Assembly: GCF_011299575.1 (NCBI RefSeq)
Contig: NZ_CP049863.1
Location: 3,162,001 to 3,226,000, forward strand
DNA length: 64,000 nt
Origin: Leucobacter viscericola
GTDB taxonomy: Bacteria > Actinomycetota > Actinomycetes > Actinomycetales > Microbacteriaceae
Direction of reading: 5' to 3'
A program made the position numbers and the translations under genes. Shown one piece after another: positions 43,120 to 52,291 of this stretch. Position 1 is the stretch's first letter. Every line of letters starts with the position of its first letter. The notes under the pieces are model-generated. The model did no database searches and was not told the origin of the DNA. It saw only the letters and a program-made list of their open reading frames with translations.

Positions 43120-45469
43120 GGTGATTCGGGTCGGCGAGGTGCGAGTGATCGTCGTCGCCGAGATCGAGTCGCACCCACGCGAGTTTCCCGGTGAACTCGT
43201 TGCCTGTGGGGCCGTAATCCGACGAAACTGGAGACGCGAGGTCGGAACCGATGTCGACGGTCTCGTCCATCGAGAAGAAGAACGGCAGGGTGCGTGACAC
43301 GCGGCCCGTGCCGAGTTCGACATCGCCGTCGTACAGCGTGACCGATCCTCCCTTGCCCAGCCCGCCGCCGTCGTACTGGAAGTGCACGCGCAACTGGTGC
43401 TCGCCCGCTGACAGTGTGGTCTCTGACCGGGTGTACTCGGTCGCGACCCCTCCGAGGTTGTACGCGAAGGTCAGTTTGCCCTCGTTGAGGTACACACTCC
43501 ACCCGCCGTAAGCGCCGCCCTGCGCGATGATCACCCCGGCACCGCCGCCCTCTGGCAGTGTCACGTTTGCGGTCACCGTGAACGACTTGTTTTTGACGTT
43601 GAGCACCGAGTTCTCGCTCATGCGCTTCATGCCGGAGTAGAACGTCTGACTCGTGCCCTTCACGAGCTCGGGCCGCCCGACCAACTCGCCGTTGAACCGC
43701 TCCGCCGAGCGGGTATCCATCGGCAGCACGTTGAAGCGCGCGGCCTGAATCAGAAACAGGCGCTGCAGCTCAGCGAGCTTCTCCGGGTGCTCGGCGGCAA
43801 GGTCGTTTGACTGCGTCCAGTCCTCCTCGACGTTGTACAGCTCCCAGACGTCGTCGTCGAGGCCGTGCGAGGAAGCGAGCCACGGGTCCTTGTGTTTTGC
43901 CACGGCCGTCCAGCCGAGATGGAAAATGGCGCGGTTGCCGAGCATCTCGAAGTACTGGGTGGTGTGCTCCTCGGGTGCCTCCGCGTCGTCGAAGCTGTAG
44001 TTCATCGGAGTGCCCTCGTAGGGGCGCTGCGTGACTCCATTGACCGTGTGCGGCTCCGGGATGCCCGCAGCCTGCAGCACCGTCGGTGCGACATCGATGA
44101 CGTGGGCGAACTGATCCCGAACCTCACCGCGGGCTTTGATGCCGTTCGGCCAGGCCACGATCGTGCCGTTACGCGTGCCGCCCCAGTGCGAGGCTACCTG
44201 CTTGGTCCACTGGTAGGGCGTGTCCATCGCGTGTGCCCAACCGATCGCGTAGTGGTTGTAGCTCTTCGGAGTACCGAGGTCTGCGGTGTGCGCGATCTTG
44301 TACTCGTCGGTCTCGATGTCTTCCATGTGGTTGATGGTGAAGCCCTCGTTGGTCGTGCCGGTCATGGTGCCCTCGGCGCTCGCGCCGTTGTCGCCGATGA
44401 TCAGGTACACCAGGGTGTCGTCGAGTTCGCCGATCTCTTCAAGTGCGTCGAGCAGCAGACCGACGTGGTGATCCGCGTACTCGAGATAACCGGCGTACAC
44501 CTCCATCTCGCGAGCGAGTGTCGGCTTAATGTCGTCGCTCATCTCGTCCCACGACGGGATGCCCGGGCTGCGAGTGGTCAGTACCGCGTCGGGCGGGATC
44601 ACGCCCAGCTTCTTTTGTGCCGCGAAGGTCTGCTCGCGCACCGCGTCCCAGCCCTGGTCGAACTTGCCCTTGTATTTATCGGCCCACTCCTCGGGCACGT
44701 GGTGCGGAGCGTGCGTCGCGCCCGGGGCGAAGTAGGTGAAGAACGGCTTGTCGGGTGCGAGTGACTTCTGCTGCTTGGTCCAGTCGATCGCCTTGTCGGT
44801 CATGTCGGCCATGAAGTGGTAGCCGTCTTCGGGCGTGCCCCAGGGCTCGACAGGACTCGTGTTCTCGTAGATCGCGGGGTACCACTGGTTGGTCTCGCCC
44901 CCGATAAAGCCGTAGAAATACTCGAAGCCGCCGCCGGGGTGGGGCCAGTGGTCAAAGGGGCCGACCGCGCTTGATTCCCACACCGGCACCTCGTGGCACT
45001 TGCCGAATTGCGCGGTGCTGTAGCCGTTGAGCTTGAGCGTTTCAGCGAGCGGCGCGCAGTTGTTCGGGCGCAGCGAGTTGTATCCGGGTGCGCTGGTCGC
45101 GATCTCGGTGATGCCGCCCATGCCGACCGTGTGGTGGTTGCGGCCCGAAAGTAGAGCGGCTCGTGTGGGTGAGCAGAGCGCAGTGGTGTGAAAGCGTGAG
45201 TACTTCACGCCGAGGGCTGCGACGCGCTCGAAGTTCGGCGTGTGCACGGGGCCACCGAAGGCGCTCGTCGCGCCGAAGCCGCAGTCGTCAATCAAGATGA
45301 TGAGCACGTTGGGGGCACCCTCGGGTGCGTACACCTGAGCGATCGGTGGGTAGTGCGTGTCCGGCGAAGTGGCGTCGTAGGTGACCGTGCCTGTGTAAGC
45401 GAGATCGGGGATCGGCAGGCTTGAGCGCTGCAGCTTGTCGGCGCCCTGTGCGCTCTTGTTATCCGTCAT
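43091..45469 (-). CDS. Type I (formylglycine) sulfatase
   Basis: This 792-aa protein is a large arylsulfatase-like enzyme. The active-site signature C99-S-P-T-R103 sits in ALCSPTRAALLSGRN, where Cys is converted to formylglycine. Metal residues DDCGFG (near 61-66) and GDNGAS (near 356-361) are present, as are WGGTRNG and DVAPTVL. The last 180 residues look like a lectin or beta-sandwich domain (KSFTVTANVTLPEGGG, LRVHFQYDGGG). There is no signal peptide at the ATG 45,469 start, so it may act in the cytosol. It would release sulfate from sulfate esters. GAGAGG lies 8 nt upstream. Confidence 0.88.
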   Translation of the reverse strand: MTDNKSAQGADKLQRSSLPIPDLAYTGTVTYDATSPDTHYPPIAQVYAPEGAPNVLIILIDDCGFGATSAFGGPVHTPNFERVAALGVKYSRFHTTALCSPTRAALLSGRNHHTVGMGGITEIATSAPGYNSLRPNNCAPLAETLKLNGYSTAQFGKCHEVPVWESSAVGPFDHWPHPGGGFEYFYGFIGGETNQWYPAIYENTSPVEPWGTPEDGYHFMADMTDKAIDWTKQQKSLAPDKPFFTYFAPGATHAPHHVPEEWADKYKGKFDQGWDAVREQTFAAQKKLGVIPPDAVLTTRSPGIPSWDEMSDDIKPTLAREMEVYAGYLEYADHHVGLLLDALEEIGELDDTLVYLIIGDNGASAEGTMTGTTNEGFTINHMEDIETDEYKIAHTADLGTPKSYNHYAIGWAHAMDTPYQWTKQVASHWGGTRNGTIVAWPNGIKARGEVRDQFAHVIDVAPTVLQAAGIPEPHTVNGVTQRPYEGTPMNYSFDDAEAPEEHTTQYFEMLGNRAIFHLGWTAVAKHKDPWLASSHGLDDDVWELYNVEEDWTQSNDLAAEHPEKLAELQRLFLIQAARFNVLPMDTRSAERFNGELVGRPELVKGTSQTFYSGMKRMSENSVLNVKNKSFTVTANVTLPEGGGAGVIIAQGGAYGGWSVYLNEGKLTFAYNLGGVATEYTRSETTLSAGEHQLRVHFQYDGGGLGKGGSVTLYDGDVELGTGRVSRTLPFFFSMDETVDIGSDLASPVSSDYGPTGNEFTGKLAWVRLDLGDDDHSHLADPNHLMQIAMTRQ

Positions 45470-45699
45470 TGTCTTGCCTCTCTGGGGTCCTCGGGAGCCC
45501 AGAAGGGCTCCCTGCCTCCATTCAAGGTTGGTCGCGGAGGGAGTTCTTCACCCGAAGGGGGTGAGTTCACTGTCGCGGGCTCGTGTTTCTCAGCCTGTCC
45601 CGAGAACTAACCCGATTCGGGCGATGCTTGAGAGCGCAATTCGAGCGACGCTTGGATGATTCGTAAATGCGTGATCAGTCTCAACGAAAGGACGCTGGC

Positions 45700-46107
45700 G
45701 TGTCAGAGAATTTCGGGCCCATAGAGTTTGTGGTGATCCTCGTGCCAAACGGGGACACCATTCCCGCGGTCACAACCGCGATTGCCAAGCAGTTCGAGGC
45801 GAGCAGTGTTCGTTTGCTTGACGCTGTAGCCATCAGTCGCTCAGAAGCTGGTGAGCTCGACTTCGAAGAGATCACCGGGAGCGCGCTTGGCCCGCTGTTG
45901 CTTGCTGCGGAGGGCATTACCTCCGACGAGGATGCGCTTCACCTCGCGGCGACCCTCTCTGCTGGGGAGAGCGCGCTGCTCCTTGCGGTCGAATCGACCT
46001 GGCTGAAAGAACTCACCGTGGCGGCCGCGGCCGCGGGCGGCGACGTTATCCATGCAGATCGCATCCCCGCCGCCATTGTTAACGCCGCTGCTGCGGTCAT
46101 AGATTAA
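45700..46107 (+). CDS. DUF6325-like protein of unknown function
   Basis: This 135-aa protein begins at GTG 45,700 behind GAAAGGA (MSENFGPIEFVVILVPNG). It has an alpha/beta core with DAVAISRSEAGELDFEEITG in the middle and an Ala-rich helical end (AAAAAGGDVIHADRIPAAIV). It belongs to the actinobacterial DUF1269/DUF6325-like group, which frequently pairs with a SHOCT protein. Here a SHOCT gene follows 10 nt later, so they form an operon. Function is unknown; a stress or membrane-organising role has been suggested for related pairs. Confidence 0.75.
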   Translation: MSENFGPIEFVVILVPNGDTIPAVTTAIAKQFEASSVRLLDAVAISRSEAGELDFEEITGSALGPLLLAAEGITSDEDALHLAATLSAGESALLLAVESTWLKELTVAAAAAGGDVIHADRIPAAIVNAAAAVID

Positions 46108-46117
46108 GGATCTTGTT

Positions 46118-46462
46118 ATGCCAATGTTTAGACGATTTGGTCGCCCGGGTTTGATCGGTCTGGCCGCTCGCACAGCCGTTGTTGCGGGAACCGCAACGGC
46201 AATCAACGGGGGCATGCGGCGGCGGTCGGAGCGCCAAGCGCAGGAAGCAGCTGAGACTCAGGCCTACGAGGCGCAGCAACAGCAGGAGCAGATTGATCAG
46301 GCCGCGGCCGCGGCAGCAGCTCAGGCGGCACCGCGGGCGGCTGCCGCAACCGATAGCGGGTCAAACCTGATCGACGAACTCCAAAAGCTCAGTGCGCTGC
46401 ACGCCCAGGGGGGACTGAATGACGAGGAGTACGCAGCGGCGAAGGCAAAACTGCTGCAGTAG
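46118..46462 (+). CDS. SHOCT-domain protein
   Basis: This 114-aa protein starts MPMFRRFGRPGLIG, has a short hydrophobic stretch and a Glu/Gln/Ala-rich coiled segment (residues about 45-75), and ends with a SHOCT domain (LIDELQKLSALHAQGGLNDEEYAAAKAKLL). SHOCT domains are short C-terminal helical hairpins of membrane-linked or secreted proteins. It follows the DUF6325-like gene by 10 nt, the usual partnership. No enzyme motif. Confidence 0.85.
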   Translation: MPMFRRFGRPGLIGLAARTAVVAGTATAINGGMRRRSERQAQEAAETQAYEAQQQQEQIDQAAAAAAAQAAPRAAAATDSGSNLIDELQKLSALHAQGGLNDEEYAAAKAKLLQ

Positions 46463-46489
46463 ATTCTTGCGTCGCGTTTCGGGAGAGAC

Positions 46490-47533
46490 ATGAGCACAGA
46501 ACAGGCCCCGATGACGGGGATTCCTCCCGCGATCCGGGCCGTGATGGTTCTCGCGGCGGGTGGGGTCGCGATCGCAAGTATCTACTTCGTTCGTGGCATG
46601 ATCGCGCCGGCACTGCTCGCCATGGTTGTCGTTATCTCGGTCCACCCCCTGCGGCGGAAGCTGCTGTCGCTGGGGTGGCCCAACTGGGCGGCTTCGTGTG
46701 CCATCGTGCTTGTGTCGTGGCTGATCCTGCTCGGCATTCTGGTGCTGATGATCGTTGGAGTCGCCCAGTTCGGCCAGCTGATCCAGCAGTACGGAAACGA
46801 CGTGTCGAGCGTCTCCGCCGCGTTGGTGGATGCCGTTCACAATCTGGGGCTTACGCTGCCACCCGGCGCGGGTATGGATGCGGGCTCGCTCGTCGCCCTC
46901 GTTGCCACCCTCACCGAAGCGATATTGGGACTCGTTGTTTCGAGCGCCTTTGTGCTCGTGTACATCCTCTTCATGTCGTTCGACGCGCGGTTGTTTGACG
47001 GTCTCGCTGAACGGTTTGGGCGAGGGCACGCGCTCACCCTTGCCGCCTTCGCGCGGTATGGATCCTCGGTGAGGCGCTACTACGTTATTAACACCATCTT
47101 TGGCGCGGCCGTTGCTGTGTGTGATGGTCTTCTTCTGTGGTGGCTCGGTGTTCCGGGCGCGCTGACGTGGGCGGTCCTGGCCTTTGTCACGAACTACATT
47201 CCAAGCGTTGGGTTCATCATCGGCCTCGTGCCGCCGGTTCTGCTCGCGTTTGCGACTGGAGGATGGCAGACGGCTCTCGTGGTCTTAGCGTTGTACTGCG
47301 TGATCAATGTTGGCCTGCAGGTTTTCCTGCAACCCAGGTTTGTGAGCAACGCTGTGCAGCTGAATCTCACGCTCACGTTTTTCTCCGTGGTGTTCTGGGT
47401 CGTTATTCTTGGCCCTGTGGGGGCACTGCTCTCAATTCCGATGACACTGCTGGTGAGGATGCTGGTGCTAGAGCTCAACGACCGTGAGACATTCGCTCGT
47501 TGGCTGACGGGTGATAGGCAGGGATCATGCTGA
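46490..47533 (+). CDS. AI-2E family transporter
   Basis: This 347-aa membrane protein has about eight membrane helices and the family's signature segments: IRAVMVLAAGGVAIASIYFVR at the start, ALLAMVVVISVHPLRRKL, RRYYVINTIFGAAVAVCDGLLLW and the conserved loop FVTNYIPSVGFIIGLVPPVLLAF near residues 225-247. The C-terminal segment is LFGPVGALLSIPMTLL-like. Members export various small molecules; the named autoinducer role is not assured here. It overlaps the GAP gene by 7 nt. Confidence 0.88.
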   Translation: MSTEQAPMTGIPPAIRAVMVLAAGGVAIASIYFVRGMIAPALLAMVVVISVHPLRRKLLSLGWPNWAASCAIVLVSWLILLGILVLMIVGVAQFGQLIQQYGNDVSSVSAALVDAVHNLGLTLPPGAGMDAGSLVALVATLTEAILGLVVSSAFVLVYILFMSFDARLFDGLAERFGRGHALTLAAFARYGSSVRRYYVINTIFGAAVAVCDGLLLWWLGVPGALTWAVLAFVTNYIPSVGFIIGLVPPVLLAFATGGWQTALVVLALYCVINVGLQVFLQPRFVSNAVQLNLTLTFFSVVFWVVILGPVGALLSIPMTLLVRMLVLELNDRETFARWLTGDRQGSC

Positions 47534-48201
47534 CCTCGATCGGCGCGGTCCTTCCCATCGCCGTGGCTGCCGCGCTCAGCACGGTGCCGATTCTCGTGAC
47601 GATCGCACTCCTGCTGTCCCCAAACGGAAGAACGGGGGCGCTCTACTTTATGATCGGGTGGGTCGCCGGCATGTTCGGGGTGGCCGCGCTCTTCGGAGTT
47701 GGACTCTCCGCAATTTCCTCCCCAACGCCCTCCGAATCGGATCCGTTGCTCAACGCAATCGAGATCGTCTTAGGTCTTGTGCTGTTCGGGTTCGGGTTTG
47801 TGTTTCTTTTCAAGCGAAGCAAAAAGAGCGAATCCTCGAGCAACGGATCTTGGACGAAGCGCCTCATGGGGGTTCGTCCCCTCACTGCTGTTGGGCTCGG
47901 AGTGGTGCTGAACCTGCGCCCGAAAGCCCTGCTGCTGGCTGCCGCGGTGGGACTGGTCGTTGGCATTGAAAACTCGGGTATTTTCGGTGGTGTTGTGACC
48001 CTCATCGTCTACACGGTTCTGGGGTGCTCAAGTGTCGCCGTTCCGGTCATCGTGACGATGCTGCGACCAAACGTGATGGAGCCGAAGCTACTCGAGGCTC
48101 GCAACCTCATCGAGCGCAACCAGCGGGTTGTGACGGGCATCGTGGTCATTATGGTCGGGGCCATTCTGGTGGGTAACGGGCTTGTACACCTCGGCAGTTA
48201 G
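47527..48201 (+). CDS. GAP family membrane protein (Sap-like)
   Basis: This 224-aa protein has six hydrophobic segments, with SIGAVLPIAVAAALSTVPILVTIALLLSP at the start, typical of the GAP (Sap, sulfolipid-addressing) family of actinobacteria. Other conserved parts are GALYFMIGWVAGMFGVAALF and GVGLGVVLNLRPKALLL-like segments. The family helps export glycolipids or peptidolipids in mycobacteria; here the substrate is unknown. It starts inside the end of the AI-2E gene. Confidence 0.85.
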   Translation: MLTSIGAVLPIAVAAALSTVPILVTIALLLSPNGRTGALYFMIGWVAGMFGVAALFGVGLSAISSPTPSESDPLLNAIEIVLGLVLFGFGFVFLFKRSKKSESSSNGSWTKRLMGVRPLTAVGLGVVLNLRPKALLLAAAVGLVVGIENSGIFGGVVTLIVYTVLGCSSVAVPVIVTMLRPNVMEPKLLEARNLIERNQRVVTGIVVIMVGAILVGNGLVHLGS

Positions 48202-48326
48202 GCGAGTATGTTGAACTGGCGATGCACAGCGCGAGTTGATATTCTTTCGCGTGTACGTGCGGGGGAGACGACTCACTCGTGTCACTCTAAAGCGGGGACG
48301 GCCCGGCAGATTTGGGTTCTTTGGCT

Positions 48327-49493
48327 ATGCCAACTCAGACCGTGACTCGTTCAATCATTACTCCTTCAGCCATCGTGCGCCTGGTGCTTGGCTGGGGCGC
48401 CTTCGGCCTGCTGCTTGTTCTGCACCCGCTGTTTGCCAAGCTGTCAGCTATGCCGACGATTGTGCTGTTCAGCGTGCTGGCCGCCATCGTTGCGGTCATT
48501 GTTGTGTGTGCGTTTGGTGTGGTGATCGAGGCCGAGCACCTCGCACACAGGCTCGGCGATCCCTACGGCACCCTCGTGCTGACACTTTCGATTGTGATGA
48601 TCGAGGTGATCCTCATTGCGGCGGTCATGCTTGGCCCCGGAGATCACCCCACGATTGCCCGCGATTCAGTGATGGCCGTTTCGATGATCATCCTCAACCT
48701 CGTGATCGGTGTGGCCCTGGTGGTCGGCGGCTTGAAACGGGGCAGTCTGCGCCACAACCGCACGGGCACGTCGACCTACCTCGCGCTCCTCATCGTTCTG
48801 CTCGCGCTTGCCCTCGCGATCCCGGCCGTGATCGGTGTTGGCGGCGCATACACAATGGGTCAGGCGATCCCGATTGCCGCGCTCACGGTCGTGTTTTACG
48901 TGTTCTTTTTGGTGCGCCAGATGGGGGCGCAGAAAGCCGACTTTCAAGAGGTTACGGTCGAGATCGGCGAACGCGGTAATGAGGGTACCGAAGACGGTTC
49001 AGGATCACGCGCACCGATCGCCGAGGTCTTGCGTCAGCATCGTGGTGAGCTTATTGCCCGCACGCTGCTGCTCATCGCGACGGTTATACCCATCGTGCTA
49101 CTTTCCCACGACATGGCGTCGCTGCTCGATACGGGTCTTGAACGCCTTGGTGCACCGGTCGCTCTGTCCGGTCTCCTCATCGCCATGATCGTTTTTCTGC
49201 CCGAGACGATTACGACGATCCGCGCCGCCGCAATGGGAGAAGCCCAGCGGGTGAGCAATCTCTGCCACGGTGCGCTCGTGTCGACGGTTGGCCTGACGAT
49301 TCCCGCGGTTCTTGTGATCGGAATGCTCACCGGGCAGACCGTGCAGCTCGCTGAGTCGCCGGTTAACCTCGTTCTGCTCGGGGTTACGCTGCTGCTGTCA
49401 GTGGTGACGTTCTCGAATAAACGCACGACGGTGCTGCACGGCGCCGCTCACCTGATGGTGTTTCTGGTCTACGCGCTGACCATGTTTGCGTAG
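48327..49493 (+). CDS. Calcium/proton antiporter, ChaA-like
   Basis: This 388-aa membrane protein belongs to the Ca2+:cation antiporter family. The first repeat carries VIEAEHLAHRLGDPYGTLVLTLSIVMIEVILI (the acidic transport motif near residues 75-106), and the second repeat carries LIAMIVFLPETITTIRAAAMGEAQRVSNL near 290-320. About 11 helices are visible. It would extrude calcium, sodium or potassium and help alkali tolerance. I start at ATG 48,327, since the earlier frame start is weak. Confidence 0.9.
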   Translation: MPTQTVTRSIITPSAIVRLVLGWGAFGLLLVLHPLFAKLSAMPTIVLFSVLAAIVAVIVVCAFGVVIEAEHLAHRLGDPYGTLVLTLSIVMIEVILIAAVMLGPGDHPTIARDSVMAVSMIILNLVIGVALVVGGLKRGSLRHNRTGTSTYLALLIVLLALALAIPAVIGVGGAYTMGQAIPIAALTVVFYVFFLVRQMGAQKADFQEVTVEIGERGNEGTEDGSGSRAPIAEVLRQHRGELIARTLLLIATVIPIVLLSHDMASLLDTGLERLGAPVALSGLLIAMIVFLPETITTIRAAAMGEAQRVSNLCHGALVSTVGLTIPAVLVIGMLTGQTVQLAESPVNLVLLGVTLLLSVVTFSNKRTTVLHGAAHLMVFLVYALTMFA

Positions 49494-49555
49494 TGGATTG
49501 CACTGGCGCCGGTTAACACCTGTGCAGGGCGTAGTTGGCTCGCTAGTGTGGTGTC

Positions 49556-51733
49556 ATGATCCTGTCGGGTGCAAGTTCAGCGAGTCTGCGCAGCCGAGTT
49601 ATGCGGCCGTTGGCTGGGCGAGATCCCGGCCGGGGGCGGCTCACCACCGCCGTTGCGGTGTCGTGCGGGGTGCTTGCTAGCGCGCTTTTTGCGCTCTTTG
49701 CCATTCACGTTCTCCACGCGCCACCCGGGTTTCTCGCGATGGCCACTTTTTTGTCAGTGCAGGCGGGCAGCGCGATTAAAGACCGCTCGGCGGTCAAACG
49801 AGCGGTTACCGCGGCCATGCTTATTCCAAGCGTGCTTATTGCGGTGTTAGCTGCCTGGGTGTTGTCTCCGTGGCGGCCCGCCGTGATCGCCGTGTTTGTC
49901 GTCTTAACCGGGCTCGTTGTTTGGGTTCGCCGCTTTGGGCCGAGGGCTGCTGCTGTGGGTGCTGCGGGGTTCTTCGCCTACTTTTTCACGCTCTTTATGA
50001 GACCCACTGGGGTCGAGCTACCCGTGTACTGCATGCTGGTAGGTGGTGCCGTCGCAACACAGTGTGTTGTCCGCTTGGTTCTTCTCGCAAAGCGCCCGCG
50101 CCGAGAGCTCAACGTCATGCTGCACGAGCTACGCTCGGCCTCTGAAGCAGCCCTGCAGTCGGCGTTCGCCGACGGCAAGGCAGGCACACTTCGCGCGCGG
50201 CTTGCCCGGGTTGATGAGATTGGGCGAGCGATCACCACGTGGCAACAGGAATTTCAGACGGATCGGTTCCTTGCCTGCGATGAGCAGTCCTTTGCCGAGC
50301 GCGTACTTGACGCTCGCATAACAATCGAGGAGGTCTGCGGGGAACTCGTCGCGAGGCACGCAGCGACCGCGATTACGCCCGAGCAGCGGAGTGCTGCTGG
50401 CCAGCTTGGCCTCTCGCTGAGTCAACATGCGAGCCCCGCAGAGATCGCAGAGGCGGTGTTGTGGGCAGAGCACACGCTCGCTTCCGCCGGTACAGAGGGC
50501 ACAGCCAATTCGGCGGTGATCCTGATCGCCCAAGCCGTCGTCGCCCAAGACGCCCTGCGGCAGAGCGGGCGCAGTGAGGCGCAACCGCTGTCGTCCGCGG
50601 TCAACTCAGCGGCAAAACCACCACCACCACCGTCCGCTCCCGACCTTGCTGCGGGGCACCCGCACCAGGCCAATGGGAAAAAGAAGAAGCGCCTGGAATG
50701 GGTGCCGTGGCGCAACTGGGCGCCCACGAGTCGCATGGCGGTGCAGGCAATGGCTGCCGCCCTGATTGCCACTGTTGCAGGCGAAGCGATCTCCGCTTCG
50801 CGCTGGTACTGGGCGGTGCTCACCGCCTTTGTCGTCTTTGTTGGCACCACCACTCGAAGCGACATTTTGACCCGCGCCTATCGCCGCGTCATCGGAACCG
50901 TCGCTGGAATTGTGGTTGGGGTGATCGCCGTGCTGGTTGTCGGCCACGACCCGAACATGCTGATCCTCATCTGCGTGCTCAGCGTCTTCGGCATGCTCTA
51001 CTTCGGCGCCATCAGTTACGCCTATTCCTCGTTTTTTATGGTCGTCATGCTGGTCGCGATCTACAGCATGCTCGGGGTACTCAACGGTACGCTCTTGGAA
51101 TTGCGGGTCAGCGAGACCGTAACGGGCGCGGTGATTGGTGTGCTCTGCGCCTACCTCATATTTTCGGCTAATTCCCACCCCGCGCTGATGGCCAAAGTGA
51201 ATGCCTATTTTGACGCCCTCGACCAGCTGCTCCAGCTCTGCCGCGCGGCGCTCGACCAACCTGAACAGCGAAGAGCAGCGCTTACCGCTCTGCAGCGAAT
51301 TGAGAACGCGCAGGTCAGCGTCGAGCAGACGGTCTCGGCGATGTCGACCGCTTTCTTCTTCGGGCGTCGTGACCAGGTGTCTTCAGCGGTCCACCTCATG
51401 TATGTCGCTAGCAGAGCCGCCGCAAGATTTGTGCAGTCTGCCATTGCAGAGGCCTCCGCGGCGGATGTGCTGTCCGTAAAAGACGCGAATATCCCAGCTG
51501 CGGTGGATGAGACACGTCATTCCCTCAACCGGGCACGCAGTTCGCTGAACGCACCGGATTCATTCCCCGCTGCACCAGCCACAACTGGGGTCGACCTCGC
51601 GCTCGCGCCCCACTCTGCCCAGGCCACGGCAGAGTTACAGGCGCTGAGCCGCATCGATTGGGCAATGCGTCGTGTCATTGACCTTGCGAGTGGTAGCAAA
51701 TCCGTGAGTCTCTCTTCGGACGACAGCTCTTAG
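49556..51733 (+). CDS. FUSC family membrane protein
   Basis: This 725-aa protein has two blocks of membrane helices. The first is at residues about 40-190 (VAVSCGVLASALFALFAIH and later segments), and the second about 395-545, after a cytosolic helix and a Pro-rich linker, with MAVQAMAAALIATVAGEAISASRWYWAVLTAFVVF, the FUSC_2 signature. The helical C-terminus is cytosolic. The family includes proton-driven efflux proteins for aromatic acids. The next gene is a MarR regulator on the same strand, possibly its controller. Confidence 0.85.
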   Translation: MILSGASSASLRSRVMRPLAGRDPGRGRLTTAVAVSCGVLASALFALFAIHVLHAPPGFLAMATFLSVQAGSAIKDRSAVKRAVTAAMLIPSVLIAVLAAWVLSPWRPAVIAVFVVLTGLVVWVRRFGPRAAAVGAAGFFAYFFTLFMRPTGVELPVYCMLVGGAVATQCVVRLVLLAKRPRRELNVMLHELRSASEAALQSAFADGKAGTLRARLARVDEIGRAITTWQQEFQTDRFLACDEQSFAERVLDARITIEEVCGELVARHAATAITPEQRSAAGQLGLSLSQHASPAEIAEAVLWAEHTLASAGTEGTANSAVILIAQAVVAQDALRQSGRSEAQPLSSAVNSAAKPPPPPSAPDLAAGHPHQANGKKKKRLEWVPWRNWAPTSRMAVQAMAAALIATVAGEAISASRWYWAVLTAFVVFVGTTTRSDILTRAYRRVIGTVAGIVVGVIAVLVVGHDPNMLILICVLSVFGMLYFGAISYAYSSFFMVVMLVAIYSMLGVLNGTLLELRVSETVTGAVIGVLCAYLIFSANSHPALMAKVNAYFDALDQLLQLCRAALDQPEQRRAALTALQRIENAQVSVEQTVSAMSTAFFFGRRDQVSSAVHLMYVASRAAARFVQSAIAEASAADVLSVKDANIPAAVDETRHSLNRARSSLNAPDSFPAAPATTGVDLALAPHSAQATAELQALSRIDWAMRRVIDLASGSKSVSLSSDDSS

Positions 51734-51817
51734 CTGTTGAAAGAGCGAGCTAGTGGGGGTTAATCCGCAGCATCTTCGAGGGATAATGGAGTGTTGAACG
51801 AGTGGAAGGAGCGCGAC

Positions 51818-52291
51818 GTGACCTTGTCGACGCCTCCTTCGGAGCGCATGGCGCAGGAGATGCAGCTGCTGCGTGCGGTGCGAAGCTTCAGTGATGCGCA
51901 GGATCGAATGCACGGCGGCATGAAGCACGGCATGAAGATGAACGCCACTGACCTTGCTGCCCTGCGCCTCATCATTATCCGCGAGGAGCAGCAGCGCTCG
52001 GTGAGCCCTCACGAGATCGCGAGCCACTTGCGCATTTCAACCGCCTCGACAACCAAACTGCTGGACCGCCTCACAAACTCAGGGCACGTGCGGCGTGCCC
52101 CTCACGCGACCGATCGCCGCGCGCGGGTCATCGAGCTCACTGACACGGCTCGCGCCGAGTTCTTTAAGCGCTTTGGGCCGCAGCTCGCAGCGATGCGAGC
52201 GGCCTTTGAGGGGTTTTCCGACGAAGAGCTCGACGCTGCTGCCCGGGTCATTGACGCCGTCAGCGCGGCAATTGATCCGGAATCGAACTGA
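51818..52291 (+). CDS. MarR family transcriptional regulator
   Basis: This 157-aa protein starts at GTG 51,818, with AAGGAG 6 nt upstream; an earlier GTG at 51,791 is less likely. The winged helix lies at residues about 55-110 (EQQRSVSPHEIASHLRISTASTTKLLDRL, then the wing RRAPHATDRRARVIELT) within a dimerisation frame of helices (MQLLRAVRSFSDAQDRM). It probably controls the FUSC gene ahead or the amine oxidase/permease genes that converge on it. It overlaps the amine oxidase gene tail to tail by 32 nt. Confidence 0.9.
   Translation: MTLSTPPSERMAQEMQLLRAVRSFSDAQDRMHGGMKHGMKMNATDLAALRLIIIREEQQRSVSPHEIASHLRISTASTTKLLDRLTNSGHVRRAPHATDRRARVIELTDTARAEFFKRFGPQLAAMRAAFEGFSDEELDAAARVIDAVSAAIDPESN

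Noticed and set aside
43865-44764. 299-aa plus-strand frame opposite the sulfatase
   Set aside because: Shadow frame; the sulfatase motifs are on the other strand.
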